Source of the DNA: Spongiactinospora sp. TRM90649
GTDB lineage: Bacteria; Actinomycetota; Actinomycetes; Streptosporangiales; Streptosporangiaceae
Assembly: GCF_029382225.1 (NCBI RefSeq)
Contig: NZ_JARLTC010000011.1
Span: 62,001-126,000 of the forward strand
Length of the DNA: 64,000 bases
Direction of reading: 5' to 3'
Position numbers and translations under genes: made by a program. Below, one piece after another: positions 36,335-45,671 of this stretch. Positions within the stretch are counted from its first letter, which is position 1. Every line of letters begins with the position of its first letter. The notes under the pieces were generated by a model. That model was not told the DNA's origin. It saw only the letters and a program-made list of their open reading frames with translations, and did no database searches.

Positions 36335-38893
36335 ATGGCCACCCGTACGTCCAAGGGCGCCCAGGGCGGACCCCGGAACCAGAAGGGCCAGAAGGGCACC
36401 CAGAAGAGCCCCCAGAAGGGCACCCGGACGAGCGCCACGCGGCGCTCGGCCTCCGCCTCGGGTTCCCGCGCGGCCTCCTCCAGGGGGAAGGCGGCACCGG
36501 CGTCCCGCAAGCAGGGCGCGCTCCACCAAGATCCGATCAGCTGGGTGTTCGGAATGATCGGCAAGCTCTTCGTGGGGGTGTGGCTGCTGATCGCCGGCGC
36601 GGTGGGCAGCGCGGCCCGCGCGCTCGGCAACAGCGCCCGCGAACTCGACCCCGCCCACCGCCGCGACGGCCTGGGCCTGGCGGTCCTCGCCGCGGCCGTC
36701 ACCCTGGCCGCGATGATCTGGCGAAACGCCGAGGGCGCCGCCTCCCAGGTGGTCATCGCGGTGGCCAAGGGCGTGTTCGGCTCGCTGGCCTGGTCGGTAC
36801 CGGTGCTGCTCGCGCTGCTGGCCTGGCGGTTCCTGCGCCACCCCGACCAGAACGCCGACACCGGCCGGATGGTGATCGGCTGGACCGCGCTGGTCGTGGG
36901 CATCCTCGGCGTCGTCCACGTGGCCAACGACACGCCCTACCCCTCGGGTGGCGACAACGACGGCATGGACAAGGTCTCCGCCGCGGGCGGCATGATCGGC
37001 TTCATCGTCTCCGCGCCGCCGAACAGCATCCTGCCGTCGTTCATCACGATCCCGCTGCTGCTGCTCCTCTCCGGGTTCGGCGTGCTGGTGATCACCGCGA
37101 CGCCGGTCCACCGGGTGCCCGAGCGGCTGGCGGAGATCCGCCACATGCTGTTCAACAAGGAGGCCGACACCAAGCCGCGGGCCCCCAGGCAGCGCGGCGC
37201 CGGCCGGTCCAAGAAGGCCGCCCCCGACACGGAGCGCGAGGGCGAGCCGCCGTATGACACGCCCATCGTGCGCGACGACCAGAAGAAGGACGAGCACTCG
37301 CCCGAGATCGTCCCCGGGCTCGTGGACGAGGAGGAACGGCCGGAGCCCGAGGCGGTCAGGACGCCCGAGCCGCCCGACCCCACGCCGCCGCCGCGCACGG
37401 TGGAGCAGCTCGTGCTGTCGCCGCAGGCGGGGCCATACGCGCTGCCCGACCTCGCCGCGCTGCGGCCGGGCACCGCGCCCAAGCCGCAGACCAAGGCCAA
37501 CAGCGTGGTGGTCAACGCGCTGACCAGCGTGCTCGAACAGTTCTCCATCGACGCCCAGGTGATCGGGTTCACCCGGGGCCCGACGGTCACTCGCTACGAG
37601 ATCGAGCTGGGCCCCGCCGTGAAGGTGGAGAAGGTCACCGCGCTCACCAAGAACATCGCTTATGCCGTCAAGTCCGCCGATGTGCGGATCCTGTCCCCGA
37701 TCCCCGGCAAGTCGGCGATCGGGGTGGAGATCCCGAACACCGACAAGGACCTCGTGTCGCTGGGCGACGTGCTGCGCTCCCCGGTCGCGCAGGCCGACCA
37801 CCACCCGATGATCGTCGGCCTGGGCAAAGACGTCGAGGGCCGCACGATCGTGGCGAACCTCGCCAAGATGCCGCACCTGCTCATCGCGGGCGCCACCGGC
37901 GCGGGCAAGTCGGTCTGCGTCAACGGGCTGATCTCCTCCATCCTGATGCGCGCCACCCCCGACGAGGTCCGCATGGTGCTGGTCGACCCCAAGCGGGTCG
38001 AGCTGAGCGTCTACGAGGGCATCCCGCACCTGATCACGCCGATCATCACCAACCCCAAGAAGGCCGCCGAGGCCCTGGAGTGGGTCGTCGGCGAGATGGA
38101 CCGCCGCTACGACGACCTCGCCGCCAGCGGGTTCCGGCACGTGGACGAGTTCAACAAGGCGGTGCGCGCGGGCAAGCTGGTGCCCCCGCCCGGCAGCGAG
38201 CGGGTCTACCAGCCCTACCCCTACCTGCTGGTGATCGTCGACGAGCTGTCCGACCTGATGATGGTGGCCCCCCGCGACGTCGAGGACTCCATCGTCCGCA
38301 TCACCCAGCTCGCCCGCGCGGCGGGCATCCACCTGGTGATCGCCACCCAGCGCCCCAGCGTCGACGTGGTGACCGGGCTGATCAAGGCCAACGTTCCCTC
38401 CCGTCTGGCCTTCGCCACCTCCTCTCTCGCCGACTCGCGCGTCATCCTTGACCAGCCGGGGGCCGAGAAGCTGGTCGGCCAGGGCGACGCGCTGTTCCTG
38501 CCGATGGGCGCGAGCAAGCCGATGCGGCTGCAGAACGCCTTCGTGTCCGAGAAGGAGATCAACGAGGTCGTCACGCACTGCAAGAGCCAGATGCAGGTCG
38601 AGTACCGCGACGACGTCGCGGCGGCCCAGGGGGCCAAGAAGGAGATCGACGAGGACATCGGCGACGACCTCGACCTGTTGATCCAGGCGGCGGAGCTGGT
38701 GGTGACCACCCAGTTCGGGTCCACCTCGATGCTCCAGCGCAAGCTGCGGGTGGGCTTCGCCAAGGCCGGGCGGCTGATGGACCTGCTGGAGAGCCGCGAG
38801 GTCGTCGGCCCCAGCGAGGGTTCCAAGGCCCGCGAGGTCATGGTCAAACCGGACGATCTGCCCGCTCTGCTCGCCGACCTGCGCGGAGAGTGA
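36335..38893 (+). CDS. ftsK: DNA translocase FtsK
   Basis: Septal DNA pump that clears chromosome arms at division and sporulation. It has 852 residues: a basic Lys/Arg-rich N-terminal tail, about four membrane helices (residues ~65-260), an acidic/Pro linker, then the RecA-like motor with Walker A GATGAGKS near residue 518 and Walker B LLVIVDELSDLM, and a C-terminal gamma winged helix (VVTTQFGSTSMLQRKLRVGFAKA). ATG 36335 begins MATRTSKG; open sequence upstream is rejected. Strong match. Confidence 0.97.
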   Translation: MATRTSKGAQGGPRNQKGQKGTQKSPQKGTRTSATRRSASASGSRAASSRGKAAPASRKQGALHQDPISWVFGMIGKLFVGVWLLIAGAVGSAARALGNSARELDPAHRRDGLGLAVLAAAVTLAAMIWRNAEGAASQVVIAVAKGVFGSLAWSVPVLLALLAWRFLRHPDQNADTGRMVIGWTALVVGILGVVHVANDTPYPSGGDNDGMDKVSAAGGMIGFIVSAPPNSILPSFITIPLLLLLSGFGVLVITATPVHRVPERLAEIRHMLFNKEADTKPRAPRQRGAGRSKKAAPDTEREGEPPYDTPIVRDDQKKDEHSPEIVPGLVDEEERPEPEAVRTPEPPDPTPPPRTVEQLVLSPQAGPYALPDLAALRPGTAPKPQTKANSVVVNALTSVLEQFSIDAQVIGFTRGPTVTRYEIELGPAVKVEKVTALTKNIAYAVKSADVRILSPIPGKSAIGVEIPNTDKDLVSLGDVLRSPVAQADHHPMIVGLGKDVEGRTIVANLAKMPHLLIAGATGAGKSVCVNGLISSILMRATPDEVRMVLVDPKRVELSVYEGIPHLITPIITNPKKAAEALEWVVGEMDRRYDDLAASGFRHVDEFNKAVRAGKLVPPPGSERVYQPYPYLLVIVDELSDLMMVAPRDVEDSIVRITQLARAAGIHLVIATQRPSVDVVTGLIKANVPSRLAFATSSLADSRVILDQPGAEKLVGQGDALFLPMGASKPMRLQNAFVSEKEINEVVTHCKSQMQVEYRDDVAAAQGAKKEIDEDIGDDLDLLIQAAELVVTTQFGSTSMLQRKLRVGFAKAGRLMDLLESREVVGPSEGSKAREVMVKPDDLPALLADLRGE

Positions 38894-38966
38894 CCCCGCC
38901 GTACGGCGGGCGATCCATAGCTGGTTGAATATGAGGCACTACGCAACGTCAGGGGGAGGCGTTCGT

Positions 38967-39716
38967 ATGGATGGGCGTAGCGAGAGCATCGGATCGGTCC
39001 TGGCGCGTGCGCGGCGGTCCGCGGGGTTGACGGTCGGACAGGTGAGCGCGCGGACGAGGATCCGCGAGTCGCTCATCCACGCGCTGGAACGCGACGACTT
39101 CTCCCTGTGCGGGGGAGACTTCTACGGGCGCGGCCACGTGCGCAACATCGCCAAGGTCGTCGGCCTGGATCCGGAGGCCGTCGTACAGGCCTATGACGAG
39201 GCCAACGGGGGTTCTCCGGCGCCGGTGCGCGCGTCGGCGGTCTTCCAGGCCGACCGGCGGATCAGGCTGCGCGAGCGGCGGTCGCTGAACTGGAGTATGG
39301 CGCTGGCGATCGCGCTCGGCATCGCGGTCGTGTTCGGCGTGGTGCGGCTGATGGGCGGCGCGGGCGACGTCAACGTGGCCGACATCCGGCCCGCGCCGGG
39401 GCCCAAGGTGAGCGCGCCGCCGCCCGCCGTACCGCCGCGGAACGCCGCGGCGGCGGGGCCGGCCCAGTCGTCGGAGACGGTCGTGGTGCGGGTCAAGGCG
39501 CGCAAGGAGGCCCAGGTCACCGCCCGTGACGCCAAGGGTCGCAAGATCTTCTCCGGCAGGCTGAAGGAGGGCGCCTCGGCGACCTGGCGCGCCAAGTCGG
39601 AGATCCGCGTGGTCTTCGCCGACGCCGGAGCCGTGAGCGTGCACGTCAACGGTAAAGATCTTGGGGTGCCCGGCGCGGAGGGCGAGATCGTCCGCCGTAC
39701 CTACCGTCCTCGGTGA
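38967..39716 (+). CDS. RodZ-like HTH membrane protein (DUF4115)
   Basis: A 249-residue protein. Residues ~8-75 are a RodZ-type HTH (SIGSVLARARRSAGLTVGQVSARTRI), one membrane helix follows (NWSMALAIALGIAVVFGVVRLM), and the C-terminal domain is the DUF4115 beta region ending in GKDLGVPG. ATG 38967 has GGGGGAGG upstream. In actinobacteria this gene sits between ftsK and rimO, as here, and is thought to link cytoskeletal or cell-shape functions to the membrane. Confidence 0.88.
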   Translation: MDGRSESIGSVLARARRSAGLTVGQVSARTRIRESLIHALERDDFSLCGGDFYGRGHVRNIAKVVGLDPEAVVQAYDEANGGSPAPVRASAVFQADRRIRLRERRSLNWSMALAIALGIAVVFGVVRLMGGAGDVNVADIRPAPGPKVSAPPPAVPPRNAAAAGPAQSSETVVVRVKARKEAQVTARDAKGRKIFSGRLKEGASATWRAKSEIRVVFADAGAVSVHVNGKDLGVPGAEGEIVRRTYRPR

Positions 39717-39785
39717 CGACTCGGCGGATCGACCTCAGGGGTAGGGTCTCGGGTAGGTGGCAACTGCCGATACCGTAGTGTCACC

Positions 39786-41198
39786 ATGTCATCCCGCCGA
39801 ACCGCATCGCTGATCACGCTGGGCTGCGCGCGCAACGAGGTCGACTCCGAGGAGCTCGCCGCGCGCCTGGAAGCTGCCGGGTGGAGCCTCGGCGACGACG
39901 ATCCCGACGTGATCGTCGTCAATACCTGCGGCTTCATCGACTCGGCGAAGAAGGACTCGATCGACACGATCCTCGCCGCCACCGACTCGGGCGCCAAGGT
40001 CGTCGCCGCGGGCTGCATGGCCGAGCGGTACGGCGAACAGCTCGCCGAGGCCCTTCCCGAGGCGTCCGCCGTCCTGTCCTTCGACGACTACACCGACATC
40101 GGCGAGCGCCTCGACGACGTCGTGGCCGGCCGTCCCCTGGTGCCGCACACCCCGCGTGACCGGCGCACTCTGCTGCCCATCTCGCCGGTGGGGCGCGCGG
40201 CGGCGCCGCCCGCGCACGCCATCCCCGGCCACGGCGAACTGCCCGAGGGCCTGGCCCCGGCCAGCGGCCCCCGACCGCTGCGCAAGCGGATGGACGACGG
40301 ACCGGTGGCCTCGCTCAAACTGGCCTCCGGCTGCGACCGCCGCTGCACCTTCTGCGCCATTCCCGCCTTCCGGGGGGCCTACGTCTCCCGGCGCCCCGAC
40401 GAGCTGCTCGGCGAGGCCGCCTGGCTGGCCGAGCACGGCGTGCGCGAGCTGGTGCTCGTCAGCGAGAACTCCACCTCCTACGGCAAGGACCTCGGCGACC
40501 TGCGCTCGCTGGAGGCCCTGCTGCCCCGCCTGGCGGCCGTCGAGGGCGTCGAGCGGGTGCGGGTGAGCTATCTCCAGCCCGCCGAGCTTCGGCCGGGGCT
40601 GCTGACGGCCATCGCCGCCACCAAGGGCGTGGCGCCGTACTTCGACCTCTCCTTCCAGCACGCCAGCGGCACGGTGCTGCGGCGGATGCGCCGTTTCGGC
40701 GATCCCCGCCGGTTCCTGGACCTGCTTGAGCGGATCCGCGCCGAGGCGCCGGAGGCGGGCGTGCGGTCCAACTTCATCGTCGGCTTCCCCGGCGAGACCG
40801 AGGCGGAGTTCGCCGAGCTGACCGACTTCCTCCAGGAGGCCAGGCTCGACGTGATCGGCGTGTTCGGCTACTCCGACGAGGAGGGCACCGAGGCCGCCGG
40901 CATGGCGGGCAAGCTCGACCCGGAGACCGTGGACAAGCGGGTGGCCGCCCTCACCGAGCTGGCCGAGGAGCTGACCGCGCAGCGCGCGGAGGAGCGCATC
41001 GGCACCGAGGTCGAGGTGCTGATCGAGGCCGACCTGGGCGACGGCGGCTACGAGGGTCGCGCCGCCCACCAGGGCCCGGAGGTCGACGGTTCGGTGACGG
41101 TCCAGGGCATCGGGCTGACGCCCGGCCAGATCGTGCGGGCCGTGGTGGTCGACGCCGAGGGCGTCGACCTGATCGCGCGGATCAAGGCCGGTCCATGA
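39786..41198 (+). CDS. rimO: Ribosomal protein S12 methylthiotransferase
   Basis: Radical-SAM enzyme that methylthiolates Asp89 of S12. It has 470 residues: an N-terminal UPF0004 domain with cluster cysteines ([25 protein letters not shown]), the radical-SAM CxxxCxxC in [10 protein letters not shown], and a C-terminal TRAM domain. An insertion of ~50 residues rich in Pro/Ala lies before the radical-SAM motif. The stop overlaps the ATG of pgsA. Confidence 0.96.
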   Translation: MSSRRTASLITLGCARNEVDSEELAARLEAAGWSLGDDDPDVIVVNTCGFIDSAKKDSIDTILAATDSGAKVVAAGCMAERYGEQLAEALPEASAVLSFDDYTDIGERLDDVVAGRPLVPHTPRDRRTLLPISPVGRAAAPPAHAIPGHGELPEGLAPASGPRPLRKRMDDGPVASLKLASGCDRRCTFCAIPAFRGAYVSRRPDELLGEAAWLAEHGVRELVLVSENSTSYGKDLGDLRSLEALLPRLAAVEGVERVRVSYLQPAELRPGLLTAIAATKGVAPYFDLSFQHASGTVLRRMRRFGDPRRFLDLLERIRAEAPEAGVRSNFIVGFPGETEAEFAELTDFLQEARLDVIGVFGYSDEEGTEAAGMAGKLDPETVDKRVAALTELAEELTAQRAEERIGTEVEVLIEADLGDGGYEGRAAHQGPEVDGSVTVQGIGLTPGQIVRAVVVDAEGVDLIARIKAGP

Positions 41199-41788
41199 CC
41201 GAGACACCGGACGCGACGTCGGCGGCCAAAAGCCGCCGGGTGAGCCCATGGAACGTCGCCAACGTTCTCACGGTCGTCCGTCTGGTGCTCGTTCCGTTCT
41301 TCGTCACCTGTCTGTTCCTGCCGGGCACCGGCTGGCGGGTCGCCGCCCTGGCGCTGTTCGTGATCGCCTCGCTCACCGACCGCCTCGACGGCGAGCTGGC
41401 CAGGCGCTACGGCCTGGTCACCGACTTCGGCAAGATCGCCGATCCGATCGCCGACAAGGCGCTGATCGGCGCGGCCCTGGTCAGCCTGTCGCTGCTCGAC
41501 GAGCTGGCGTGGTGGGTCACGATCACCATCGTGGTCAGGGAGCTGGGCGTGACCCTGCTCCGGTTCGCGGTGATCCGGCACGGCGTGATCCCGGCCAGCT
41601 ACGGCGGCAAGGTGAAGACCGTCCTGCAGATCGTCGCCATCGGCCTCTATGTCTGGCCCGGCGTCCCCGATCCGGTGCGCTGGGTGCTGATGGCGGGCGC
41701 GCTGGCGGTGACGGTGGTCACCGGGGTCGACTACGTCGTGCGCGCGGTGCGCCTGTCGCGGCTGGCCAGGGAGGCGCGGGGCGGATGA
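41195..41788 (+). CDS. pgsA: CDP-diacylglycerol-glycerol-3-phosphate 3-phosphatidyltransferase
   Basis: Membrane enzyme making phosphatidylglycerophosphate. It has 197 residues. The CDP-alcohol phosphatidyltransferase motif is present as DGELAR-x8-G-x3-D-x3-D ([20 protein letters not shown] then DPIAD). It overlaps both neighbours by ATGA junctions (41195-41198 and 41785-41788), a tightly coupled rimO-pgsA-cinA unit. Confidence 0.95.
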   Translation: MTETPDATSAAKSRRVSPWNVANVLTVVRLVLVPFFVTCLFLPGTGWRVAALALFVIASLTDRLDGELARRYGLVTDFGKIADPIADKALIGAALVSLSLLDELAWWVTITIVVRELGVTLLRFAVIRHGVIPASYGGKVKTVLQIVAIGLYVWPGVPDPVRWVLMAGALAVTVVTGVDYVVRAVRLSRLAREARGG

Positions 41789-42279
41789 ACCCGGCGGCGG
41801 CCAGAGCCCTGTCCCTGCTCTCCGGAGCGGGGCTGACGCTCTCCGTGGCCGAGTCGCTCACCGGGGGCCTTATCGGCGCCACCTTCACCGCCGTCCCCGG
41901 CGCGTCCGCCTCCTTCCGGGGCGGGGTGATCGCCTACGCCACCGAGCTGAAGGCCCGCCTGCTGGCCGTGCCGGGCGAACTGCTGGCCCGCGAGGGTGCC
42001 GTGCACCCGGAGGTCGCGGCGGCGATGGCCAGGGGCGTGCGCGAGCTGACCGGGTCCTCTTACGGCCTGGCGGTCACCGGTGTGGCGGGGCCCGAGCCCC
42101 AGGACGGCCGGCCCGTGGGCACCGTCCACATCGCGCTCAGCGGTCCCGGAGACGGTTTGTGGCAGCGTGATGCGCGTCTTAGGGGATCACGTGACGAGAT
42201 CCGGGTAGAGACTGCGGAGGAAGCGGTTGATCTGCTGATAGATGTGCTAGAGGCAAACATGAGGGAACATTCCGGATGA
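41785..42279 (+). CDS. CinA C-terminal-domain protein (nicotinamide-nucleotide amidohydrolase)
   Basis: A 164-residue stand-alone CinA C-terminal (PncC-type) domain. The AESLTGGLIGATFTAVPGAS and GVAGPEPQDGRPVGTVHIA motifs are clear. PncC deamidates nicotinamide mononucleotide; the N-terminal MocF domain of full CinA is absent. ATG 41785 forms an ATGA overlap with pgsA. An earlier open frame is a pgsA shadow. Confidence 0.92.
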   Translation: MNPAAARALSLLSGAGLTLSVAESLTGGLIGATFTAVPGASASFRGGVIAYATELKARLLAVPGELLAREGAVHPEVAAAMARGVRELTGSSYGLAVTGVAGPEPQDGRPVGTVHIALSGPGDGLWQRDARLRGSRDEIRVETAEEAVDLLIDVLEANMREHSG

Positions 42280-42532
42280 TTACCGTGTTACGTCACCAGC
42301 GAACATGCTCCTTACGGTCTGCCGCCACGTCGGTGGATGCGGGTACGGTGGAGCTGTGAGTGAGGTCCGTAAGCCATCGGCGAGAAGCGACTACTGCGGG
42401 AGCCCGGCCGGCGGGCCCACGGGAACGGTGATGACGGCGAGGAGCATGCACGAGGGTCATTCGAAAGATGGGCGGCATGAACCGATCGCGCGAAGTGGTG
42501 TGAAGGCACCGACACCGGGGAGGGAACGACAG

Positions 42533-42889
42533 ATGGTCCTGCTGCGACAACTGCTCGGTGACGTGCTGCGGCGACTTCGGGTGCGGCAGGGCCGCACGTT
42601 GCGAGAGGTCTCCACCTTGGCGCGCGTTTCGCTCGGTTACCTCTCCGAGGTCGAGCGTGGTCAGAAGGAGGCGTCCTCCGAACTGCTGGCGTCCATCTGC
42701 GGCGCTCTCGGGGTTCCCCTGTCACAGGTCCTGCGCGAGGTCTCCGACCAGTTCGCGCTGGCCGAGCTGCAGGCCGCCCCGGTGATGGCCGACGTGCCCG
42801 AGCACGAGCGCCTGTCCATCGGCGAAGGTGTGGCCAGCGGCATCTCCGGAAGCGTGTTTCCCGAGGTCAAAGACATGGTGGCCGCCTGA
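42533..42889 (+). CDS. clgR: XRE-family transcriptional activator ClgR
   Basis: A 118-residue Cro/C1-type regulator. Its HTH (GRTLREVSTLARVSLGYLSEVERGQKEASSELLASIC) is the ClgR signature. ClgR activates clp protease and other stress genes in actinobacteria and is itself degraded by ClpP; the C-terminal ...DMVAA resembles the Ala-ended recognition tail. ATG 42533 follows GGGGAGGG. The open frame extends upstream to 42305 but without homology. A 253-nt upstream gap probably holds its promoter; no clear ClgR box was found by eye. Confidence 0.9.
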   Translation: MVLLRQLLGDVLRRLRVRQGRTLREVSTLARVSLGYLSEVERGQKEASSELLASICGALGVPLSQVLREVSDQFALAELQAAPVMADVPEHERLSIGEGVASGISGSVFPEVKDMVAA

Positions 42890-42897
42890 GCGGCGGT

Positions 42898-43716
42898 TCA
42901 CTCCGGCTGGCAGACCGCGCACCAGTAGACCAGCCGCTCTGGTGAGCGTGCCCGGGTTGATCCCGGTCGCGTCGCCTCTGTCACCGCGCCGCCGAGCTCG
43001 GTGACCCCGATCCGCGTGCCGCATCGGCGGCACGCGCGCCCCCCGCGCCCGTAGACCCACGTGCTCGCGCCCGGCCGGCGGTCCCCGGTCGTGATCGTGC
43101 CGGCCCGGTCCTTGTTGGCGTGGAGCAGCCGGTGCGCCAGAGCCGCCACGCGCTCCAGGTCCGCGACGTCGCGGACGCGCCGCCATGGCGAGATCCCAGC
43201 AAGGAAGAGCGTCTCGGCCCGGTAGATCGTCCCGATCCCGGCGAGGTTGCGCTGGTCGAGCAGGGCCTCGCCGATGGTCTGGTCGCCGTGGACGGCCAGC
43301 CGCCGCGCGGCCCGCGCGGCGTCCCAGTCGGGGCCGAGCAGGTCGGGCCCCAGATGGCCGACCACGGAGTCTTCCCTCGCGGTGGGCAGCAGGTCCACCA
43401 TCCCCAGCCGGACGCCGACGGCGAGCCATTCGGCGTTGCCGAGGATCAGGCGGACGACGTCGCCGGGAGGCGGGCGGCCACCGGCGGGCAGCACCCGCCA
43501 CGTGCCGTCCATCCGCAGGTGCGTGTGCACGGTCAGCGCGCCGTCCACGCGGGTCAGCAGGTGCTTGCCCCGGGAGAGCGTCTCAAGGACCGTGCGGCCC
43601 GTCAGATCGGCCGTGGCGTGCCTGGGGACCCGGAAGTCGGATCGGGTCAGCACGCGCCCGTCCAGAGCCGCGCGCAGGCGCTTGGCGGTCCGGTAGACGG
43701 CGTCTCCCTCGGGCAC
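42898..43716 (-). CDS. Fpg/Nei-family DNA glycosylase (Nei2-like)
   Basis: A 272-residue base-excision-repair glycosylase/AP lyase. The N-terminal PEGDAVYR supplies the Pro nucleophile and Glu; ATHTHLRMDGTW-like and NLAGIGTIYRAE (helix-two-turn-helix) segments are present; the C-terminal zinc finger is CRRCG ... CAVC. Members with PEGD repair oxidised pyrimidines (endonuclease VIII). GTG 43716 is used. Convergent with clgR at a 9-nt gap and 13 nt downstream of the Rrf2 gene. Confidence 0.92.
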   Translation of the reverse strand: MPEGDAVYRTAKRLRAALDGRVLTRSDFRVPRHATADLTGRTVLETLSRGKHLLTRVDGALTVHTHLRMDGTWRVLPAGGRPPPGDVVRLILGNAEWLAVGVRLGMVDLLPTAREDSVVGHLGPDLLGPDWDAARAARRLAVHGDQTIGEALLDQRNLAGIGTIYRAETLFLAGISPWRRVRDVADLERVAALAHRLLHANKDRAGTITTGDRRPGASTWVYGRGGRACRRCGTRIGVTELGGAVTEATRPGSTRARSPERLVYWCAVCQPE

Positions 43717-43728
43717 GGGCTTTCGGGG

Positions 43729-44178
43729 TCAGTCCCAGGCGGCCGGGTCGGCGGCGAGCTTGCGCACCCGGTCGGGCAGCGTGCCGGTGGACACATTGGC
43801 CAATGTCACTTCTTCGAGGATCGCCCGCTCGCTGGCGCGGAGCGCGATCCAGACCTCCTGCAGCGGTTCGGCCGCGCCCCGGTAGCCCACGTGCTCGGGG
43901 CGCTCGCCGCGCACGTTGGCCAGCGGGCCGTCCACGGCGCGGATCACGTCGGCGAGGGAGATCTCGGCGGGCGGCCTGGCGAGCACATAGCCGCCCTCAG
44001 GGCCGCGCTGGCCGCGGACCAGGCCCGCCCGGCGCATCTGGAGCAGGATGTTCTCCAGGTATTTCGGGGGCATGTCCTGCTCCTTGGCCAGCTCGCCCAC
44101 AGTGGTCGGGCCGGCACCGGCGGCGGCGAGTTCGGCGGCGGCACGAAGGGCGTAGTCGACACGAGCGGATAGGCGCAT
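43729..44178 (-). CDS. Rrf2-family transcriptional regulator lacking cysteines
   Basis: A 149-residue Rrf2 winged-helix protein (RLSARVDYALRAAAELA; KYLENILLQMRRAGLVRGQRGPEGGY). It contains no cysteine, so it cannot hold an IscR/NsrR-type cluster through Cys ligands. ATG 44178 is chosen over the upstream open frame because the family begins MRLS. It precedes the Nei-like gene by 13 nt and may be co-transcribed with it. Confidence 0.9.
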   Translation of the reverse strand: MRLSARVDYALRAAAELAAAGAGPTTVGELAKEQDMPPKYLENILLQMRRAGLVRGQRGPEGGYVLARPPAEISLADVIRAVDGPLANVRGERPEHVGYRGAAEPLQEVWIALRASERAILEEVTLANVSTGTLPDRVRKLAADPAAWD

Positions 44179-44185
44179 GTTGTCG

Positions 44186-44191
44186 ATTATC
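44186..44191 (-). promoter_or_regulatory. -10 box of the Rrf2 gene
   Basis: GATAAT on the minus strand ends 7 nt before the ATG, implying a leaderless transcript starting at or next to the start codon. The surrounding GTTGTCGATTATC dyad is a possible autoregulatory site. Confidence 0.5.
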
Positions 44192-44351
44192 CCGCCTGGA
44201 GAACACTGGTCGGGCGGCGGGAGGGCATGAACGGGACCGAGAGGCCCTGGATGGCCCATCCCGGACGCCGGGGCATGACCTGCGCACAGATGATCGACAT
44301 GGCGGCGAGCCGTGTTCTAGCGTGGGAATGGGTCCGTTACGCTGGGCGTAC

Positions 44352-44373
44352 AACTAACAGGAAGCCTTATTAA
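44352..44373. promoter_or_regulatory. ROK operator copy 1 (upstream of ROK regulator 1)
   Basis: AACTAACAGGAAGCC followed by TTATTAA. It matches 52261-52282 and 47252-47273 in the pattern AACA-R-GAA-R-C-Y-TT-N-Y-TAA. It lies about 60 nt before ATG 44433, suggesting autoregulation. Confidence 0.7.
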
Positions 44374-44432
44374 TTGACTCCTCCCGCTCATCTGGCTCGG
44401 CGAAGGCGGCGGGAAGACGGCGATCAGAGAGC

Positions 44433-45617
44433 ATGGGTATGGAGCGACGTCCTGGGGTGCCCAGGTTGCTGCGGGAGATCAACGATCGGGCCGCCCTGGA
44501 GCTGCTACTCGCCTCCGGCCCCCTGACGCGGGGTCAGATCGGCGAGATGACCGGCCTGTCCAAGGTCACCGCGTCTCAGACGCTGGCCAGGCTGGAGGAG
44601 CGTGGGCTGGTAGAGGTGGTCGGCGAGCTGGCCGGGGGCCGAGGTCCCAACGCGGCGCTCTACGCCGTCGTCGCGTCCTCCGCCTATGTCGCGGGGCTCG
44701 ATGTCGGCCCGGAGAGCGTCACGACGGCCATCGCCGACATACACGGCAGCACCGTGGCCGAGGTCACAGTCTCGCCGCAGGGGCACGACGACCCTGTGGC
44801 CGTCGTGCACAGCGGGGTGGTCAAGGCATGCCGTTCGGCGAAGGTGTCGCTGGCCAAGCTGCGCGGGGTGGTGATCGGCACGCCCGGCGTGGTCGATCCG
44901 CGCAGCGGCGACGTGCGGTTCTCCTTCGACCTGCCGGGCTGGCACGAGGGCATTCACGAGGCACTGGCGCGTGACCTGCGCCGTGAGGTCGTCATCGAGA
45001 ACGACGTGAACCTCGCGGCGATCGCCGAGCGCGCCGACGGGCCCGCCCGCGACGCCGAGGACTTCGTGCTGGTGTGGGTGGGCCGTGGCCTGGGCCTCGC
45101 CGTCATGCTCGGCGGCAGGCTGCACCGGGGGCGTTCGGGCAGTGCGGGTGAGATCGGCTACCTGCCCGTCCCGGGAGTGCCGCTCGCCGAGGACGTGCGT
45201 GCCATTCCCGGCCGCCTGCCCTCGCTGGCGGGCGGTCTGCAGTCCCTGGTCAGCGTGGAGGCGGTGACCGAACTGGCGGAGACCTACGGGTTCACCGGCT
45301 CCAAGCAGGCCGAGTGCGTGGCGGCGGCGGTCAAGGCCGGCCCTGAGGGCGAGCCGCTGCTCGACGAGATCGCCTCCCGGCTGGCGCTCGGCGTGGCGTC
45401 GGTCTGCGTGGTCCTCGACCCCGGGCTCGTGGTGCTGGGCGGCGACGTCAGCCGCGCCGGAGGCACCGCGCTGTCCTCCCGGGTGGAGGAGGCCGTGGCC
45501 CGAATCTGCCCGATACGCCCGCAGGTGGTGCCAAGCGAGCAGAACGGCAACCCGGTCTTGCGCGGCGCCGTGCTGGCGGCGTTGGAGCGTGCCCGCGAGG
45601 AGGTCTTCGCGTCCTGA
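44433..45617 (+). CDS. ROK-family transcriptional regulator 1
   Basis: A 394-residue NagC/XylR-type regulator: an N-terminal MarR-like winged helix (LTRGQIGEMTGLSKVTASQTLARLEERGLV, residues ~28-57) and a ROK actin-like domain with GTPGVVDP, ENDVNLAAIAE and GRSGSAGEIGYLPV. The cysteine zinc motif usual after the GEIG segment is absent. It is about half identical by eye to regulator 2 at 52.3 kb. ATG 44433 is used; a second in-frame ATG lies two codons on. Likely represses amino-sugar genes nearby. Confidence 0.92.
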   Translation: MGMERRPGVPRLLREINDRAALELLLASGPLTRGQIGEMTGLSKVTASQTLARLEERGLVEVVGELAGGRGPNAALYAVVASSAYVAGLDVGPESVTTAIADIHGSTVAEVTVSPQGHDDPVAVVHSGVVKACRSAKVSLAKLRGVVIGTPGVVDPRSGDVRFSFDLPGWHEGIHEALARDLRREVVIENDVNLAAIAERADGPARDAEDFVLVWVGRGLGLAVMLGGRLHRGRSGSAGEIGYLPVPGVPLAEDVRAIPGRLPSLAGGLQSLVSVEAVTELAETYGFTGSKQAECVAAAVKAGPEGEPLLDEIASRLALGVASVCVVLDPGLVVLGGDVSRAGGTALSSRVEEAVARICPIRPQVVPSEQNGNPVLRGAVLAALERAREEVFAS

Positions 45618-45671
45618 GCGCGGGTCCGGCCGCGCTCGTGTTCACCCAGACTTACTCGGATTTACCTGAAT

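Noticed and set aside
36146..38578. Extension of the PfkB kinase frame antisense through ftsK
   Set aside because: A good ribosome site and family N-terminus at GTG 36145 define the start; the extension is low-complexity shadow.
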